Made by a program: the position numbers and the translations under genes
The notes under the pieces: model-generated
Database searches by the model: none
Told to the model about the DNA's origin: nothing
The model's input: the letters and a program-made list of their open reading frames with translations, nothing else
Source: Dethiosulfovibrio sp.
Lineage (GTDB): Bacteria; Synergistota; Synergistia; Synergistales; Dethiosulfovibrionaceae
Reading direction: 5' to 3'
Assembly: GCA_028709985.1 (NCBI GenBank)
Contig: JAQUTB010000022.1
Coordinates: 1-12,055 of the forward strand
Length of the DNA: 12,055 bases
Part shown: positions 6,796 through 12,055 of the stretch, piece after piece
How positions within the stretch are numbered: position 1 is the stretch's first letter
Layout: each line of letters begins with the position of its first letter

Positions 6796-8325
6796 ATGTC
6801 AAGAGTCGCCATTAAAGGTTATTCCTACTGTCTTCAACATACCCCTGAGCTGGGTCTCCACTACGGCAACACCCCCCACTGCGAGCACGTATCGCTAGGT
6901 GAGACCGAATTTCTCAAGAAGCTTCCCGAGCACGTCCAGACCTACGAGGAGGCCAAGAGCTACGCACCCAACATGACCTACATAGGGGCCATGGAGCTGG
7001 ATCAGCTTGAGAGTCAGGCAACCCCGATGTACAGCAACCGCATAGCCGGAGCCAACAGGTTCGGCAAATACGGCGAGATCACCCCGGAGGACGAGTTCCT
7101 GGGCCTGATCGATATATGCGACGTATTCGACCTGGTGTGGCTCGAGAAGGGATTCTCCGCCTCCGTCCGTGAAAAGCTCTCCTCCCACAAGCTGGTCACC
7201 GAGTCCATGCTTGGCAAGCTCGAGGCAGGCAAAGACCTGGCAGAGATAGAGAAGGAGTGCGACGAGAAGCACGGCGGGCTCCCCTTCTACTTCGGTGGCA
7301 AGATGGTTGGATGCGTCAGAAGGGGCCACGAGACCGACGTTAACCTGGGCGCCCATACCCTGCTGGAGAACCTCGCCAACAAGGCCAGCGCGGTGCTCTC
7401 CATGATGCACATCCTGAACAACACCGGTCTTAAGCCGGAAGAGGTCGACTTCGTCATAGAGTGCTCCGAGGAAGCAGCCGGAGACATGTCCCAAAGGGGC
7501 GGCGGCAACTTCGCCAAGGCCATCGCCGAGGTCGTAGGATGCGTCAACGCCAGCGGATGCGACGTCAGAGGGTTCTGCGCCGGGCCGGTCAACGCCATGA
7601 TAGCCGGCGCCTCCCAGGTGGCTGCCGGGACCAGGTCCAACGTGGTGGTCATAGCTGGAGGAGCTGTCCCCAAGCTCTACATGAACAGCAAAGACCACGT
7701 AAAGAAGGACATGCCCGCCCTTGAGGACTGCATGGGCAGTTTCGCCGTGCTGATCACCCCCAGCGACGGGAAGACCCCCGAGATGAGGCTTGACGCCATA
7801 GGCAAGCACACCGTCGGAGCAGGCGCATCCCCTCAGGCCGTCACTCAGGCACTGACCCTTGACCCGCTTCAGAAGGTTGGCCTCTCCCTGGCGGACGTGG
7901 ACAAATTCGGCCCTGAGCTTCACATCCCGGAGATAACCCTCCCTGCGGGAGCCGGAGACGTGCCTCTGGCCAACATAAAGATGATCGCAGCTCTCGCCGT
8001 CATGAAGAAGGCCATAGAGAAGGCGGACATGCTCAACTTCGTCAAGGAGAAGGGCCTTCCGGGCTTCGCCCACACCCAGGGACATATCCCTGCGGGAGTG
8101 CCATTCATAGGCCCAGCCTGCGACTGGATCAAAGAGGGAAAAATCAAGAGAGCCATGATCATAGGAAAGGGAAGCCTCTTCCTGGCGCGCCTGACCAACC
8201 TGGCTGACGGAGCGTCCTTCCTCCTCGAGCCTGCTGCACCAGCACAGGCCACAGTCAGCAAGGACGACGTGAAGACCATTCTCATGGAGGCCCTCTCCGA
8301 GATCTCCGCCTCCTTGACGAAATAA
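6796..8325 (+). CDS. grdC: Reductase component C, large (beta) subunit
   Basis: GrdC and GrdD together form component C, which receives the carboxymethyl-selenoether from GrdA, forms an acetyl thioester and releases acetyl phosphate for ATP synthesis. This 509-residue protein has the family length and the GrdC N-terminus (SRVAIKGYSYCLQHTPELGLHYGN). The middle has a thiolase/KAS III-like fold signature: ECSEEAAGDMSQRGGGNFAKA, then SGCDVRGFCAGPVNAMIAGA, where Cys261 aligns with the KAS III active-site cysteine, and NVVVIAGGAVPKLYMNSKDH. AGGAGG lies 12 bases before the ATG. grdD follows after 13 bases. The gene has its own promoter region, so components B and C are probably transcribed separately. 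Confidence 0.95.
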   Translation: MSRVAIKGYSYCLQHTPELGLHYGNTPHCEHVSLGETEFLKKLPEHVQTYEEAKSYAPNMTYIGAMELDQLESQATPMYSNRIAGANRFGKYGEITPEDEFLGLIDICDVFDLVWLEKGFSASVREKLSSHKLVTESMLGKLEAGKDLAEIEKECDEKHGGLPFYFGGKMVGCVRRGHETDVNLGAHTLLENLANKASAVLSMMHILNNTGLKPEEVDFVIECSEEAAGDMSQRGGGNFAKAIAEVVGCVNASGCDVRGFCAGPVNAMIAGASQVAAGTRSNVVVIAGGAVPKLYMNSKDHVKKDMPALEDCMGSFAVLITPSDGKTPEMRLDAIGKHTVGAGASPQAVTQALTLDPLQKVGLSLADVDKFGPELHIPEITLPAGAGDVPLANIKMIAALAVMKKAIEKADMLNFVKEKGLPGFAHTQGHIPAGVPFIGPACDWIKEGKIKRAMIIGKGSLFLARLTNLADGASFLLEPAAPAQATVSKDDVKTILMEALSEISASLTK

Positions 8326-8338
8326 CGGAGGTATACCG

Positions 8339-9487
8339 ATGTCTGACGTCAAGAAACTCATAGGGGATGCCCTGGCCGAGATAGTGGATGCGGCGAAAAC
8401 AGGCGGACCTAGGGTAAAGGTGGGACTGATGGCCTCCGGCAGCGAGCACGGACCGGAGGAGCTTGCCAGAAGCGGCAGACTGGCACAGCAGCAGAACCAG
8501 GGTGTCCAGGTCGTCATGATAGGGCCCAAAGTCGAGGGATACGATGACCTTCAGTGGATCGAGACCGACCCCTGCGACGCCGATATAGCCAAGGCCATGG
8601 AGACAGCCCTGGCCGACGGAACCATCTCGGGAGCGGTAGCACTCCACTACCCCTTCCCTATGGGAGTAACCACCATAGGCAGGGTCCTAACCCCGGCTAA
8701 GGGCAAGGATATGATAGTGGCCTCCTCCACCGGAACCTCCGCCATAAACAGGGTCGAGGCCATGATCAGAAACACCATCTACGGAATTGCCGTGGCCAAG
8801 GCCATGGGCAAAGCCAACCCAACGGTCGGCATTCTTAACGTAGAGGGAGCACAGCTGGTATTCAAGGCACTCTCCAAACTGAAGGGTAAAGGCTACGATA
8901 TATCCTTCGGCGAAAGCCTGAGGGCCGACGGCGGGTCGGTCCTCAGGGGCAACGACATCCTTGCCGGCGCTGTGGACGTATGCGTATGCGACACCCTCAC
9001 GGGCAACGTCCTGATGAAGATGTTCTCCTCCTTCAACACAGGGGGATCCTACGAGGCCCTCGGATGGGGCTACGGACCCTCCACCGGTGAGGGATGGGAC
9101 AAGGTTATCTCCATCATATCCAGAGCCTCTGGAGCTCCCGTTGTGGCCAACGCCGTTGCCTACACCGCATCGGTGGCCAAGGGCTGCCTTCCTCAGGTGG
9201 TAGCGTCCGAGATAGCCTCAGCCAAAAAAGCTGGCCTGGACGATATAATCCAGGGGGTCCTTCCCAAGCCCGAGTGCTCCCAGGAGGTTACAGCTCCTCC
9301 AGCGGAGCCCACCGACGAGGAGATCCACGGTGTGGACGTCCTCTCCATAGAGGACGCTGTGAGGGAACTTTGGAAGAACAACATCTACGCCGAGTCGTCC
9401 ATGGGCTGCACCGGCCCGGTGGTCAAGCTTCCCGGCAAGCACATGGCAAAGGCCAAAGAGCTTCTGGCCACAGCTGGATACCTGTAG
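8339..9487 (+). CDS. grdD: Reductase component C, small (alpha) subunit
   Basis: GrdD is the PlsX-like subunit of component C that carries the acetyl thioester and yields acetyl phosphate. The protein is 382 residues, the usual length. The PlsX-like middle includes HYPFPMGVTTIGRVLTPAKG and the glycine-rich VEGAQLVFKALSKL. Near the C-terminus, MGCTGPVVKLPGKH places Cys357 at the position of the acetyl-accepting cysteine described for Clostridium sticklandii GrdD (Cys359, from memory). GGAGG at 8327-8331 is 7 bases before the ATG, directly after the grdC stop, so the two are co-expressed. A strong terminator follows. Confidence 0.95.
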   Translation: MSDVKKLIGDALAEIVDAAKTGGPRVKVGLMASGSEHGPEELARSGRLAQQQNQGVQVVMIGPKVEGYDDLQWIETDPCDADIAKAMETALADGTISGAVALHYPFPMGVTTIGRVLTPAKGKDMIVASSTGTSAINRVEAMIRNTIYGIAVAKAMGKANPTVGILNVEGAQLVFKALSKLKGKGYDISFGESLRADGGSVLRGNDILAGAVDVCVCDTLTGNVLMKMFSSFNTGGSYEALGWGYGPSTGEGWDKVISIISRASGAPVVANAVAYTASVAKGCLPQVVASEIASAKKAGLDDIIQGVLPKPECSQEVTAPPAEPTDEEIHGVDVLSIEDAVRELWKNNIYAESSMGCTGPVVKLPGKHMAKAKELLATAGYL

Positions 9488-9500
9488 ACAGATGAGTTAA

Positions 9501-9540
9501 TAGGAGGGGCCCTTAAAAGGGCCCCTCCTATTGTTTGTTT
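9501..9540 (+). terminator. Rho-independent terminator after grdCD
   Basis: Bases 9501-9513 pair with 9518-9530 (13 bp, GC-rich centre) around a TAAA loop and are followed by a T-rich tract (TTGTTTGTTT, 9531-9540). It lies 13 bases after the grdD stop. Confidence 0.92.
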
Positions 9541-9570
9541 GGGAACTATTTTGATGACCGAGCCATAGCC

Positions 9571-9599
9571 TTGACAGCTCGACAATACTAAGTTAGTAT
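9571..9599 (+). promoter_or_regulatory. Sigma-70-type promoter with 15-base palindromic operator
   Basis: A perfect -35 TTGACA (9571-9576) is separated by 17 bases from TAGTAT (9594-9599). The spacer and -10 are covered by a perfect palindrome ATACTAA-G-TTAGTAT (9585-9599). Binding there would block RNA polymerase, so it is a likely repressor site for the secreted protein downstream. Confidence 0.7.
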
Positions 9600-9661
9600 C
9601 TCCGAACAGAAGATCGTACACAAACGAACTTCAAAATCATCGTAACGAGGGAGGCAACAAA

Positions 9662-10456
9662 ATGGTTCGCAACAAAGGTAGTAAGGTAGCTTCTGTACTC
9701 GCAGCACTGGCTATGTGTGCCCTTATAGCGGTACCGAAGGCTCAGGCCCACGACTTCTGGGTCAACGCTAACGGCCCCGAGAACGGAATCGTCAAGGCAG
9801 AGATAGGCTACGGCCACGATTTTCCCAACCCAGAGGTAATCCCTGCGGAGAGGACTCACCTCTTTGAGGGGCTTTTCCTGCTTACCCCGGAAGGCAAAAT
9901 TGACATGACCCAGACAGGCGAGAACTATGCCTATCAGGTGGCCAAAGATTTGGGCAAGGGAAGCTACATAGTTGGCGGCAACTACAAGCCCACCTTCTGG
10001 TCCAAAGGCCCGGATGGATGGGCACAGAAGAACAAGAAGGAGATGCCCGAGGCGACCTACTCCGAGCTGGCCATCATGTACGCTAAGACCGTTCTCAACG
10101 TGGACGGGTCGGACAGCGACGAGTTCGTCACTAAGCCAGTAGGACAGAGGCTTGAGATAGTTCCCCTCAAGAACCCCGCCAAGGTTAAAGTCGGAGAGAC
10201 CCTCCCGGTACAGGTCCTAGTGGACGGCAAGCCCCTTAAGATGGCCGAGGTCAGCGCTACCTTCGCCGGTTTCGCCGAGAACAAGGAGCACAAGGCCTTC
10301 TCCGGCAGGGCCGACCTCAAGGGAATCATAGAGATAGTTCCCCTTAAAGAGGGTTACTGGTTCGCCAAGGTCACCTACAAGGCCCCCTACGAGGACCCAT
10401 CCGTCAGCGACGAGCTGATCATGGTGGCAACTCTGACTTTCAACGTCGGCAAATAG
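9662..10456 (+). CDS. Secreted DUF4198-type protein, probable metal-related periplasmic protein
   Basis: This 264-residue protein begins with a classic signal peptide: positive residues at 3-8, a hydrophobic core at about 10-24, and an AQA cleavage site after residue 29. The mature protein would begin His30-Asp-Phe-Trp, and a second motif GYGHDFP (His52) follows. An N-terminal AH-D/E-FW after the signal sequence and the overall length resemble the DUF4198 family, members of which are often linked to nickel or cobalt uptake. Later segments alternate in short beta-strand-like stretches. A LAMC near the signal resembles a lipobox but has Met before Cys, so a lipoprotein is unlikely. GGGAGG is 7 bases before the ATG. 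It is transcribed alone from its own promoter; metal binding is inferred. Confidence 0.75.
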   Translation: MVRNKGSKVASVLAALAMCALIAVPKAQAHDFWVNANGPENGIVKAEIGYGHDFPNPEVIPAERTHLFEGLFLLTPEGKIDMTQTGENYAYQVAKDLGKGSYIVGGNYKPTFWSKGPDGWAQKNKKEMPEATYSELAIMYAKTVLNVDGSDSDEFVTKPVGQRLEIVPLKNPAKVKVGETLPVQVLVDGKPLKMAEVSATFAGFAENKEHKAFSGRADLKGIIEIVPLKEGYWFAKVTYKAPYEDPSVSDELIMVATLTFNVGK

Positions 10457-10460
10457 GTAC

Positions 10461-10489
10461 TTGCCAAGATACAATCCTTAGTATAAAAT
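10461..10489 (+). promoter_or_regulatory. Promoter of tRNA-Glu
   Basis: TTGCCA (10461-10466) and TAAAAT (10484-10489) are separated by 17 bases and lie 18 bases before the mature tRNA. The overlapping TATAAA at 10482-10487 is an alternative -10. Confidence 0.7.
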
Positions 10490-10506
10490 AGCTTTCGTTG
10501 AGGAGT

Positions 10507-10582
10507 GGTCCCTTCGTCCAGAGGCCTAGGACACCGGGTTCTCAGCCCGGTAACAGGGGTTCGAATCCCCTAGGGACTGCCA
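10507..10582 (+). tRNA. tRNA-Glu (anticodon CUC)
   Basis: The 76 bases fold as a complete cloverleaf. The acceptor stem is 10507-10513 with 10572-10578, including one G-U pair at the end. The D arm contains the GTCCAGAGGCCTAGGAC segment typical of tRNA-Glu. The anticodon stem is CCGGG/CCCGG with loop TTCTCAG, giving anticodon CTC at 10541-10543. The T arm is AGGGG-TTCGAAT-CCCCT. CCA is encoded at 10580-10582. It reads the GAG codon, which is very common in the neighbouring genes. Confidence 0.96.
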
Positions 10583-10591
10583 TTGAGATAC

Positions 10592-10622
10592 AGAGGTCGA
10601 GGATATTCCTCGACCTCTTTTT
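10592..10622 (+). terminator. Terminator after tRNA-Glu
   Basis: A perfect 12-bp stem (10592-10603 with 10607-10618) with a TAT loop is followed by five T residues (10618-10622). It separates the tRNA from the peptidase gene, which begins 19 bases later, so the latter may depend on read-through. Confidence 0.92.
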
Positions 10623-10641
10623 CGTATGGAGGAGGCGTGAC

Positions 10642-11595
10642 ATGAGAGAGATCGGGATCCATCAAATTGAGGGCTTTTCCATAGGGCATCATCAGGACAC
10701 GGAGGCAGCGACGGGCGTGACGGTCATACTGTCACCGGATGGGGCGGTTACCGGAGTGGACGTTCGAGGGGGGGCCCCTGGCACAAGGGAGACCGACCTT
10801 CTCGATCCGGTCAACCTGGTAGAGCAAGTTCACGCCATTGTCCTGGCAGGAGGAAGCGCCTTTGGCCTGGACGCCTCCTCTGGAGTGATGGAATACCTGG
10901 AGAAAAAAGGCATAGGCTTCGACGTCCAGGTGACAAGCGTTCCTATCGTGTGTGGAGCGGTTCTGTTCGACCTCACCGTAGGGGACTGGAGGGTCAGGCC
11001 CGACAGGGACATGGGCTACAGGGCCTGCCTAAACGCGACTTCCGAGGAGCAACCGGTGGGATCCATAGGAGCAGGCACTGGAGCCACGGTTGGAAAGATA
11101 ATGGGGATGGACAGGGCAATAAAGGGAGGGCTTGGGACCTGGGCCTACCAGGAGGGAGACATCAAGGTTGGGGCCATAGTGGCGGTGAACTGCCTTGGGG
11201 ACATCATAGACCCCTCCGACGGCTCTGTGGTCGCGGCATGCAGGACCGATCAGGGGTTTGGAAACACGGAGGAGATCCTGATACGATCCGCAGGGGAGAA
11301 CAAGGACCTTTTCTCCGGCAACACCACCATAGGGGCGATCCTAACCAACGCAGACCTAACCAAGGCCCAATGCACAAAGCTGGCCTCCATGGCCCAAAAC
11401 GGCTATGCCAGGACCATGAGACCGGCCCACACCATGTTCGACGGCGACACGATCTTCGCAGCGGCGTCGGGAAAGGTTAAGGCCGACACCAGCGCGTTAG
11501 GGGCCATGGCCGCGAGGGCCATGGAAAAGGCGGTGCTTCGAGCGGTCAGGGAGGCTGGCACCCTCTGCGGAGTGCCGTCGATAAAGGACCTCTAA
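10642..11595 (+). CDS. P1/DmpA-family (S58) aminopeptidase, N-terminal-nucleophile hydrolase
   Basis: This 317-residue protein is a family S58 (DmpA/BapA-like) peptidase, a cytoplasmic proenzyme that cleaves itself to expose a catalytic residue and then hydrolyses N-terminal residues of short peptides or esters. Family segments are GVTVIL, the glycine-rich VLAGGSAFGLDASSGVMEYL, GSIGAGTGATVGKI, and SGNTTIGAILTNADLTK. By analogy with mycobacterial relatives that cut between Asn and Thr, cleavage is expected at Asn227-Thr228, with Thr228 as nucleophile. GYARTMRPAHTMFDGDTIF is the usual C-terminal segment. ATG 10642 is preferred because GGAGGAGG lies 6 bases upstream; an upstream in-frame start at 10498 would translate through the tRNA and terminator. 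Peptide scavenging suits an amino-acid fermenter. Confidence 0.9.
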   Translation: MREIGIHQIEGFSIGHHQDTEAATGVTVILSPDGAVTGVDVRGGAPGTRETDLLDPVNLVEQVHAIVLAGGSAFGLDASSGVMEYLEKKGIGFDVQVTSVPIVCGAVLFDLTVGDWRVRPDRDMGYRACLNATSEEQPVGSIGAGTGATVGKIMGMDRAIKGGLGTWAYQEGDIKVGAIVAVNCLGDIIDPSDGSVVAACRTDQGFGNTEEILIRSAGENKDLFSGNTTIGAILTNADLTKAQCTKLASMAQNGYARTMRPAHTMFDGDTIFAAASGKVKADTSALGAMAARAMEKAVLRAVREAGTLCGVPSIKDL

Positions 11596-11597
11596 AA

Positions 11598-11633
11598 AAG
11601 CGGGAAGGGCGACATTGGTCGCCCTTCCCGCTT
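11598..11633. terminator. Shared hairpin terminator between convergent genes
   Basis: A perfect 16-bp stem (11598-11613 with 11618-11633) has an ATTG loop. Read on the minus strand it is followed by six T residues (from the A run at 11594-11599), making a good terminator for the YjfB-like gene. On the plus strand the hairpin follows the peptidase stop but has almost no T tract. Confidence 0.88.
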
Positions 11634-11648
11634 GGACCGGAATCGATA

Positions 11649-11822
11649 CTAAGCCTGGATATCCAGGTTACGACCGATCCCCATAGAGGCCATCATCTCC
11701 TGGACCATCTGACCCTGCATCTCTGCCAGATCCATGGCCTTCTTCTGGACAGCAAATCCGACCTTCGTAGCGGTCTCGGCCTGTTTCATGCCACTGACGC
11801 TCTGAACCATGCCCATATCCAT
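11649..11822 (-). CDS. Small YjfB-like (putative motility-associated) protein
   Basis: This 57-residue protein reads MDMGMVQSVSGMKQAETATK and continues VGFAVQKKAMDLAEMQGQMVQEMM. The pattern of a short N-terminal segment, then A-x-T-x-x-x-G-x-A-V-x-K-K-A-M-D-L, matches the small YjfB family found in flagellated bacteria, whose function is not established. It is probably alpha-helical and methionine-rich. ATG 11822 is preferred over GTG 11831 because AGGAGG (11836-11831 on the minus strand) is 8 bases before the ATG and overlaps the GTG context. It is followed by a hairpin terminator and appears to be a single-gene unit. Confidence 0.75.
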   Translation of the reverse strand: MDMGMVQSVSGMKQAETATKVGFAVQKKAMDLAEMQGQMVQEMMASMGIGRNLDIQA

Positions 11823-11860
11823 GTGCCTCACCTCCTCTTAGGGGGATTTGTCCTATTACT

Positions 11861-11868
11861 TTATCGGA
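11861..11868 (-). promoter_or_regulatory. Candidate sigma-28 (FliA/SigD)-like -10 element
   Basis: On the minus strand this reads TCCGATAA, differing at one base from the flagellar sigma factor -10 consensus GCCGATAA. It sits about 40 bases before the start of the small YjfB-like gene. No good -35 (TAAAG) was found at the expected distance, so support is limited. Confidence 0.3.
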
Positions 11869-11878
11869 CGAAACGACA

Positions 11879-12055
11879 TCAAATATGAGAGGTTTCCTCC
11901 AGAATTCTGAAGAGGGCGTCCTTGAAGCACTCGCTCAAGGTGGGATGAGGGTGGACCGTGTAGGCCACGTCCTTTACGGTAAGATCCTTTGCCACAGCCA
12001 GAGCAGCCTCAGAGATCATCGTGGCAGCCTCAGGACCCATTATATGGACACCAAG
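11879..12055 (-). CDS. Dihydrolipoyl dehydrogenase, C-terminal fragment (gene continues past window edge)
   Basis: The minus strand is open from the window edge to TGA at 11881-11879, giving the last 58 residues: LGVHIMGPEAATMISEAALA, then a short region and TVHPHPTLSE. This is the dimerisation domain end of an E3 flavoprotein, with the conserved His-x-x-x-x-Glu pair (HPHPTLSE) that forms the catalytic base. It would reoxidise dihydrolipoamide in a 2-oxoacid dehydrogenase or the glycine cleavage system. Which complex it serves cannot be seen here. The YjfB-like gene starts 56 bases downstream. Confidence 0.92.
   Translation of the reverse strand, partial: LGVHIMGPEAATMISEAALAVAKDLTVKDVAYTVHPHPTLSECFKDALFRILEETSHI

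Noticed and set aside
6895..8529. Minus-strand open frame of 544 codons opposite grdC and grdD
   Set aside because: It overlaps two well-supported genes, its translation is rich in His, Gly and Val with no recognisable domain, and it lies opposite strongly codon-biased GC-rich genes.
10469..10484. ATAC-N8-GTAT in the tRNA promoter, resembling the palindrome at 9585-9599
   Set aside because: Spacing and inner bases differ and the similarity is mostly the shared TTAGTAT of the -10 region; not enough to claim a common regulator.
10498..10641. N-terminal extension of the peptidase from 10498
   Set aside because: It would translate the whole tRNA-Glu and its terminator; the ATG at 10642 has an ideal ribosome binding site and the family N-terminus.
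1..12055. CRISPR array, insertion sequence with transposase, or prophage genes
   Set aside because: No regularly spaced direct repeats, transposase-like protein or phage gene was seen on either strand.

Overview
The window looks like chromosomal DNA from an anaerobic, amino-acid- and betaine-fermenting bacterium. It is fairly GC-rich, with heavy use of ATA (Ile) and AGG/AGA (Arg) codons, strong Shine-Dalgarno sites, and many compact hairpin terminators. The centre is a selenocysteine-dependent reductase locus of the glycine/sarcosine/betaine reductase family. Taken together this suggests a member of the Synergistota, for example something close to Dethiosulfovibrio. That placement is inferred from gene content and style and was not checked by any search.

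Layout. Bases 2-1065 hold the end of a NarL-type sensor kinase and its overlapping LuxR-type response regulator. Bases 1066-1488 hold no protein gene. They contain a 242-base, highly structured inverted repeat (1074-1315), a strong terminator, and the leader of the reductase operon. Bases 1489-4631 encode grdA (selenoprotein A), a component B subunit (grdI-like) and a component B selenoprotein (grdH-like). grdA and the grdH-like gene each contain an in-frame TGA read as selenocysteine, so ordinary gene calling truncates or splits them. A terminator follows, then a BCCT-family betaine transporter (4704-6209), a single-domain rhodanese (6309-6629), a promoter and leader region, and grdC-grdD (6796-9487), which end at another terminator.

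The remainder is a series of separate units: a secreted DUF4198-type protein whose promoter carries a perfect palindrome (9571-10456), tRNA-Glu(CUC) with its own promoter and terminator (10461-10622), a DmpA/P1-type N-terminal-nucleophile peptidase (10642-11595), and, on the minus strand, a small YjfB-like protein and the last 58 codons of a dihydrolipoyl dehydrogenase.

How the genes fit together. The BCCT carrier would import glycine betaine. The component B pair would bind betaine and pass a carboxymethyl group to the selenol of GrdA, releasing trimethylamine. GrdC and GrdD would release the two-carbon unit as acetyl phosphate for ATP synthesis. The transporter, and the lack of a separate grdE/grdB pair here, favour betaine over glycine or sarcosine as substrate, but sarcosine is not excluded. 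No selenocysteine-incorporation genes, thioredoxin genes or acetate kinase lie in the window.

Most of the window is a recognisable catabolic locus. The least explained parts are the structured 242-base element at 1074-1315, the missing cysteine at the presumed pyruvoyl site of the grdI-like protein, and the rhodanese placed among reductase genes.
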